64,000 nucleotides of DNA from the NCBI GenBank assembly GCA_036496605.1, contig DASXKV010000038.1, forward strand, positions 124,001-188,000. The letters run 5' to 3'. The position numbers and the translations under genes were made by a program. The DNA comes from Gemmatimonadaceae bacterium (lineage in GTDB: Bacteria > Gemmatimonadota > Gemmatimonadetes > Gemmatimonadales > Gemmatimonadaceae). The notes under the pieces were generated by a model, which was not told the origin of the DNA, made no database searches, and worked only from the letters and a program-made list of their open reading frames with translations. Positions 60,478 to 64,000 of the stretch are shown here, one piece after another (within the stretch, counting starts at the first letter, position 1; the number at the start of each line of letters is the position of its first letter).

Positions 60478-61411
60478 CGCGCGAGAGATGGCGACCGCCC
60501 TGCCGCGCCTATCGTTAGGTTCGGTGATCACCGTCGGCACCTTCGACGGGGTTCACCGCGGCCACCGTGATCTGCTCGCGCGTGTCGCCGCGCGCGCCTC
60601 GGCGCGCTCGCTTCCGAGTTTGCTCGTCACGTTCGATCCGCATCCGCTCGAGGTCGTGAATCCCACGGCCGCGCCACCCCTCCTCACGACCACCGAGGAG
60701 AAGCTCGAGGCCATTGCCGAGAGCGGTCTCGAGTACGCTGCGGTCGTGCCATTTACTCCCGCCCTTGCCGCTCTCGACGCGATCGAATTCGTCGAGCGGA
60801 TTCTGCTCGATCGATTCTGTGTGCGCGAGCTCATCATCGGCTACGATCATGGGTTTGGCCGCCGCCGCGCCGGTGACGTCAACATGCTTCGCGAGCTCGG
60901 CAAGCGGCACGACTTCCTGGTCGGTGTCGTCGATGCCGTTTCGCTCAATGGATTGCCTGTGTCGTCGAGCGCGATTCGACGCGCGGTCTCGTACGGGGAT
61001 TTGGCGGGCGCACATCGGATGCTCGGTCGGCGCTACGCGTTCAGCGGACGCGTCGGTCATGGCGACGAGCGCGGGAGGCTGCTTGGGTTCCCGACGCTGA
61101 ACGTCAGGATTCCGTCAGCGCGAAAACTTCTTCCGCCAATGGGTGTATACGCGGTCCTCGTTCAATCCGAGCACGGTTCGTTCGGTGGAATGATGAACCT
61201 CGGTCCGCGTCCCACATTTGGAGATCTGGCGTTGTCTCTCGAGGTGCATCTCTTCGGTGCGAGCGGCGATTGGTACGACTCCTGTGTGCGAGTGGAATTC
61301 GTCGAGCGGCTGCGTGACACGATGCGCTTCGAGTCTCCGGACGCGCTCGTTACGCAGCTCCGCGCGGACGAACGCGCGGCGCGTGCTGCGTTGACTCAAC
61401 TCGAAGTGTGA
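60470..61411 (+). CDS. ribF: Bifunctional riboflavin kinase/FMN adenylyltransferase
   Basis: Makes FMN and then FAD from riboflavin. 313 aa from ATG 60470; adenylyltransferase motif [14 protein letters not shown] and FDPHPLEV, and the riboflavin kinase motif [27 protein letters not shown]. Overlaps truB. Confidence 0.94.
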   Translation: MPDAREMATALPRLSLGSVITVGTFDGVHRGHRDLLARVAARASARSLPSLLVTFDPHPLEVVNPTAAPPLLTTTEEKLEAIAESGLEYAAVVPFTPALAALDAIEFVERILLDRFCVRELIIGYDHGFGRRRAGDVNMLRELGKRHDFLVGVVDAVSLNGLPVSSSAIRRAVSYGDLAGAHRMLGRRYAFSGRVGHGDERGRLLGFPTLNVRIPSARKLLPPMGVYAVLVQSEHGSFGGMMNLGPRPTFGDLALSLEVHLFGASGDWYDSCVRVEFVERLRDTMRFESPDALVTQLRADERAARAALTQLEV

Positions 61412-61460
61412 GATACCCTTAGAAGCTGCGCGAAATCCTATCCTTCCTACCGGCAGTGCC

Positions 61461-63152
61461 ATGTCCAATCTGAAGTACCGCATCGGGCTCATCGTCGCGC
61501 TTTGTATCGTTTCGATCTGGGCACTCTTCCCTCGTGACGTCAAAGTTCGCCAGTTCGGCGCCGACGGTGTTCCGCGCGACGTCGTTCAGCGCCTCGTGCC
61601 CTTGCGGAAGGGTCTGGACCTGCAGGGGGGAACCTACCTTGCCCTCGAGGTCGACGAGTCGAAGCAGGCGATTCCGGCAGACAAGATTCCAGATGCGATC
61701 GACCGTGCCCTGAAAACCGTCCGCAACCGCATCGAAGGCATCGGCGTGTCCGAGTCCGTCGTGCAGAAGCAGGGCAACGATCGGATCGTCGTTCAGATTC
61801 CTGGTATTCAGGATCCCGAGCGTGCAAAGGCGATCGTCCAGCAGCAGGCGTTCCTCGAGTTTCGCATTACGGACAAGACACAGGCACTCGAGCGCGTGCT
61901 GCCGCGATTGGATCAGGTCATTCGCGACAAGGGACTCGCTACGACCACGGCGGCGAAGGGTACTGTAGCGGCGCCGACTCAGCCCGCGACCTCGAAGGGA
62001 CTTCAGGGACTTCTCACGTCGACGGACACGGCCAAGAACGCCGCGAAGAAGGACAGTGCGAAGTCGGATACGTCGGTCGCAGCACTGCCGACGGGCGGGC
62101 CCTTCTCGAGCCTCATTCAGCAGAGCCCGAGCCAGATGCCTGGTGAGTATCTCGTCGACGCGGACAACGCAGCAAAGGTCGAAGGCTATCTCGGGTTGCC
62201 CGAGATCAAGGCCGCGATGCCTCCAGGCAAGGAGATGCTGCCGAGCAACGACTCGACGTCGCTGCAGGGCAAGACGTACAAGCTCTTTTACGTCGTCGAC
62301 GCCAAGCCGATCATCACCGGCGAGGCCCTCACCGATGCGCGGCCAAATACGTCGCCGCTCGAGGGAACGATCGTCCAGTTCACGCTCGACAATCTCGGCG
62401 GTCGTCGTTTCAAGACGGAAACCGGGCGTCACGTGCACGATTACATGGCCATCGTCCTCGACCACCGCGTGATGGGTCGGCCGCCGATCATCCAGGGTGC
62501 GATCGGTACGAGCGGACAGATCACGATGGGGCAGGGACGTGACATCCGTGACGCGCAGGATCTCGCGCTCGTGCTCCGTGCCGGCGCGTTGCCCGTTCCG
62601 CTGCGTGTTGCGGAAGTTCATAACATCGGCCCCACGCTTGGACAGGACTCGATCAACAAAGGCTTCCGCGCCGGTGCCATCGCAATCGGGCTCGTCGTGT
62701 TGATCCTGCTCTTCTACTACCGCTTTTCCGGAGCCCTCGCGGTTGCCGGACTCGCGCTCTACGTGCTCTATACACTCGCCATACTCGCCGGCTTCGACGC
62801 CGTGCTCACCCTCCCTGGTCTCGCGGGCTTTGTCCTGTCGATCGGTATCGCCGTCGACGCGAACGTGCTCATCTTCGAGCGAATACGAGAAGAGCTGGAT
62901 CGCGGCAAAACGGTGCGAACGGCGATCGACGAAGGATTCCGCCACGCACGGCCGGCGATCATCGACTCGAACGTGTCGACGATCCTGACCGCTGCGGTGC
63001 TGTATCAGTACGGCACCGGCCCGGTCAAAGGCTTTGCCGTCACGCTGATCGCCGGTATTGCTGCTTCTCTGTTCACGGCGATCTTCGTCGTACGCACTTT
63101 CTACATCATCTGGCTGAACCGCTCGCGCGGCGCCCAGACGCTCAGCATCTGA
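61461..63152 (+). CDS. secD: Protein translocase subunit SecD
   Basis: Uses the proton gradient to complete protein export through SecYEG. 563 aa with an N-terminal helix, a large periplasmic domain ([14 protein letters not shown] ... [11 protein letters not shown]) containing a low-complexity A/K/T/S-rich insert at about 170-210, and five C-terminal helices with [15 protein letters not shown]. Ends 9 bp before secF. Confidence 0.95.
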   Translation: MSNLKYRIGLIVALCIVSIWALFPRDVKVRQFGADGVPRDVVQRLVPLRKGLDLQGGTYLALEVDESKQAIPADKIPDAIDRALKTVRNRIEGIGVSESVVQKQGNDRIVVQIPGIQDPERAKAIVQQQAFLEFRITDKTQALERVLPRLDQVIRDKGLATTTAAKGTVAAPTQPATSKGLQGLLTSTDTAKNAAKKDSAKSDTSVAALPTGGPFSSLIQQSPSQMPGEYLVDADNAAKVEGYLGLPEIKAAMPPGKEMLPSNDSTSLQGKTYKLFYVVDAKPIITGEALTDARPNTSPLEGTIVQFTLDNLGGRRFKTETGRHVHDYMAIVLDHRVMGRPPIIQGAIGTSGQITMGQGRDIRDAQDLALVLRAGALPVPLRVAEVHNIGPTLGQDSINKGFRAGAIAIGLVVLILLFYYRFSGALAVAGLALYVLYTLAILAGFDAVLTLPGLAGFVLSIGIAVDANVLIFERIREELDRGKTVRTAIDEGFRHARPAIIDSNVSTILTAAVLYQYGTGPVKGFAVTLIAGIAASLFTAIFVVRTFYIIWLNRSRGAQTLSI

Positions 63153-63161
63153 GGGCTGCTC

Positions 63162-64000
63162 ATGCTACGCATTCTTCACGACACGAAGTACGACTTCATC
63201 CGCTACTGGAAGCAGGCGGCGGTCATCACCATCGCCTGGATCGTCGTCGGTCTCGGCTTCCTCGCTTTCCACGGGCTGAACCGCAGCATCGAGTTCACGG
63301 GCGGCACGCTCGTGCAGCTGCAGTTTCATCAGCCGCCGCAAATCGACGACATTCGGGCGATTGTCGATCAGGCCGGATTCCCGAATTCAGAGATCACGAA
63401 ATTCGGCTCCGACACGGACTACACGGTGCGTGCCCAGCAGCATGGCGGCGGTACTGCGGCGTCCTCCGGTGCTTCGAGTGACACCACCGCGACGATCATC
63501 GAGGCGGCGCTCACGAAACGTTACGCCTCGAACGTCCGTTTCATTCGCAGCGAGTTCGTCGGGCCTCGCGTCGGTGCCGAGCTGAGTCGCAACGCCGCGA
63601 TCGCCGTGCTCATCTCGTTCCTCGTCACGTTGATTTACCTCGCGGTGCGATTCGAGTGGCGGTTCGGTCTCGCCGCCGTCATCGCGACGGCGCACGACGT
63701 CCTCACCACGTTCGCCTTCATGGCGATGTTGCGTCTCGAGATATCGCTCACCGTCGTCGCCGCGATTCTCACCGTCATCGGGTACTCGCTCAACGACACG
63801 ATCATCATCTTCGACCGCGTCCGTGAGAACTTGCGAAAGCAACGCAAGGAGTCGTTGCGCGATGTGCTCAACCGCTCCATCAACGAAACGCTGCCGCGGT
63901 CGGTCTTGACGCACGCCACGACCCTTGCGGCAACGCTCGCGCTGCTCTTCTTCGCCGGTGAAGTGATCCGGCCATTCGCCTGGATCATGGCATTCGGAAT
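63162..64000 (+). CDS. secF: Protein translocase subunit SecF (5' part, runs off window)
   Basis: Partner of SecD. 279 codons are visible from ATG 63162, and the gene continues past the window end. An N-terminal helix, SIEFTGGTLVQLQF in the periplasmic domain, and later GYSLNDTIIIFDRVRENL are typical. A short Q/G/S-rich insert lies around residues 92-106. Confidence 0.95.
   Translation, partial: MLRILHDTKYDFIRYWKQAAVITIAWIVVGLGFLAFHGLNRSIEFTGGTLVQLQFHQPPQIDDIRAIVDQAGFPNSEITKFGSDTDYTVRAQQHGGGTAASSGASSDTTATIIEAALTKRYASNVRFIRSEFVGPRVGAELSRNAAIAVLISFLVTLIYLAVRFEWRFGLAAVIATAHDVLTTFAFMAMLRLEISLTVVAAILTVIGYSLNDTIIIFDRVRENLRKQRKESLRDVLNRSINETLPRSVLTHATTLAATLALLFFAGEVIRPFAWIMAFG

Noticed and set aside
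61419-62945. Minus-strand frame of about 500 codons opposite secD
   Set aside because: Shadow of secD with no family resemblance.

Overview
This 64 kb window is a gene-dense, high-GC bacterial chromosome segment. Many genes overlap as ATGA or GTGA, GTG and TTG starts are common, and there are almost no gaps. I see no tRNA, rRNA, CRISPR array, insertion sequence, integrase or phage gene, so this is core chromosome rather than a mobile region. The gene mix is PyrR at the head of a pyr operon, fused Bat proteins, BshA (bacillithiol), an alternative GlmU, a CIRCE-controlled groESL and outer-membrane proteins with lipoproteins. That suggests a Gram-negative-type lineage near Gemmatimonadota. This assignment is inference; no rRNA gene is present to confirm it.

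Layout. 0.2-11.1 kb: a potassium-uptake locus, kdpE, the kinase half of kdpD, a 40-residue membrane peptide, kdpF, kdpA, kdpB, kdpC, an OmpL-like porin, the sensor half of kdpD, and a membrane protein resembling a histidine kinase that has lost its catalytic residues. 11.2-16.6 kb: two small genes, then pyrR-pyrB-pyrC with an aldolase and a zinc-ribbon coiled-coil protein. 16.7-19.9 kb: rpsT on the minus strand, diverging from a site-2 protease, scpA, scpB and rluB. 20.0-28.2 kb: a MoxR/Bat stress operon with two fused Bat genes. 28.2-36.6 kb: mutL, miaA, bshA, uppP, birA, coaX and the groES-groEL operon. 36.7-40.6 kb (minus strand): a Roadblock protein and a single-domain response regulator leading manC, alternative glmU and a metallo-beta-lactamase. 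40.8-49.4 kb: a lipoprotein, serS, an orphan kinase, pcrA and gatCAB. 49.4-51.4 kb (minus): a zinc phospholipase C and two envelope proteins whose genes overlap heavily. 51.7-64 kb: murA-pgeF, then the classical rimP-nusA-ylxQ-infB-ylxP-rbfA-truB-ribF-secD-secF cluster, cut by the window end inside secF.

Regulation visible in the sequence: several promoters share TTGAC(A/G/T), a 16-18 bp spacer and a -10 of TAGCTT or similar. There is a perfect CIRCE operator, two intrinsic terminators at gene ends, and a terminator-like hairpin inside the rimP-nusA leader.

The most unusual signals are: (1) an octamer, CGTTAGGC, scattered about 26 times on both strands and in different reading frames; (2) KdpD split into two separated genes, the sensor half paired with an apparent pseudo-kinase; (3) a tandem repeat in the DUF58 gene whose complement lies over its own ribosome-binding region; (4) MurA with aspartate in place of the fosfomycin-target cysteine.
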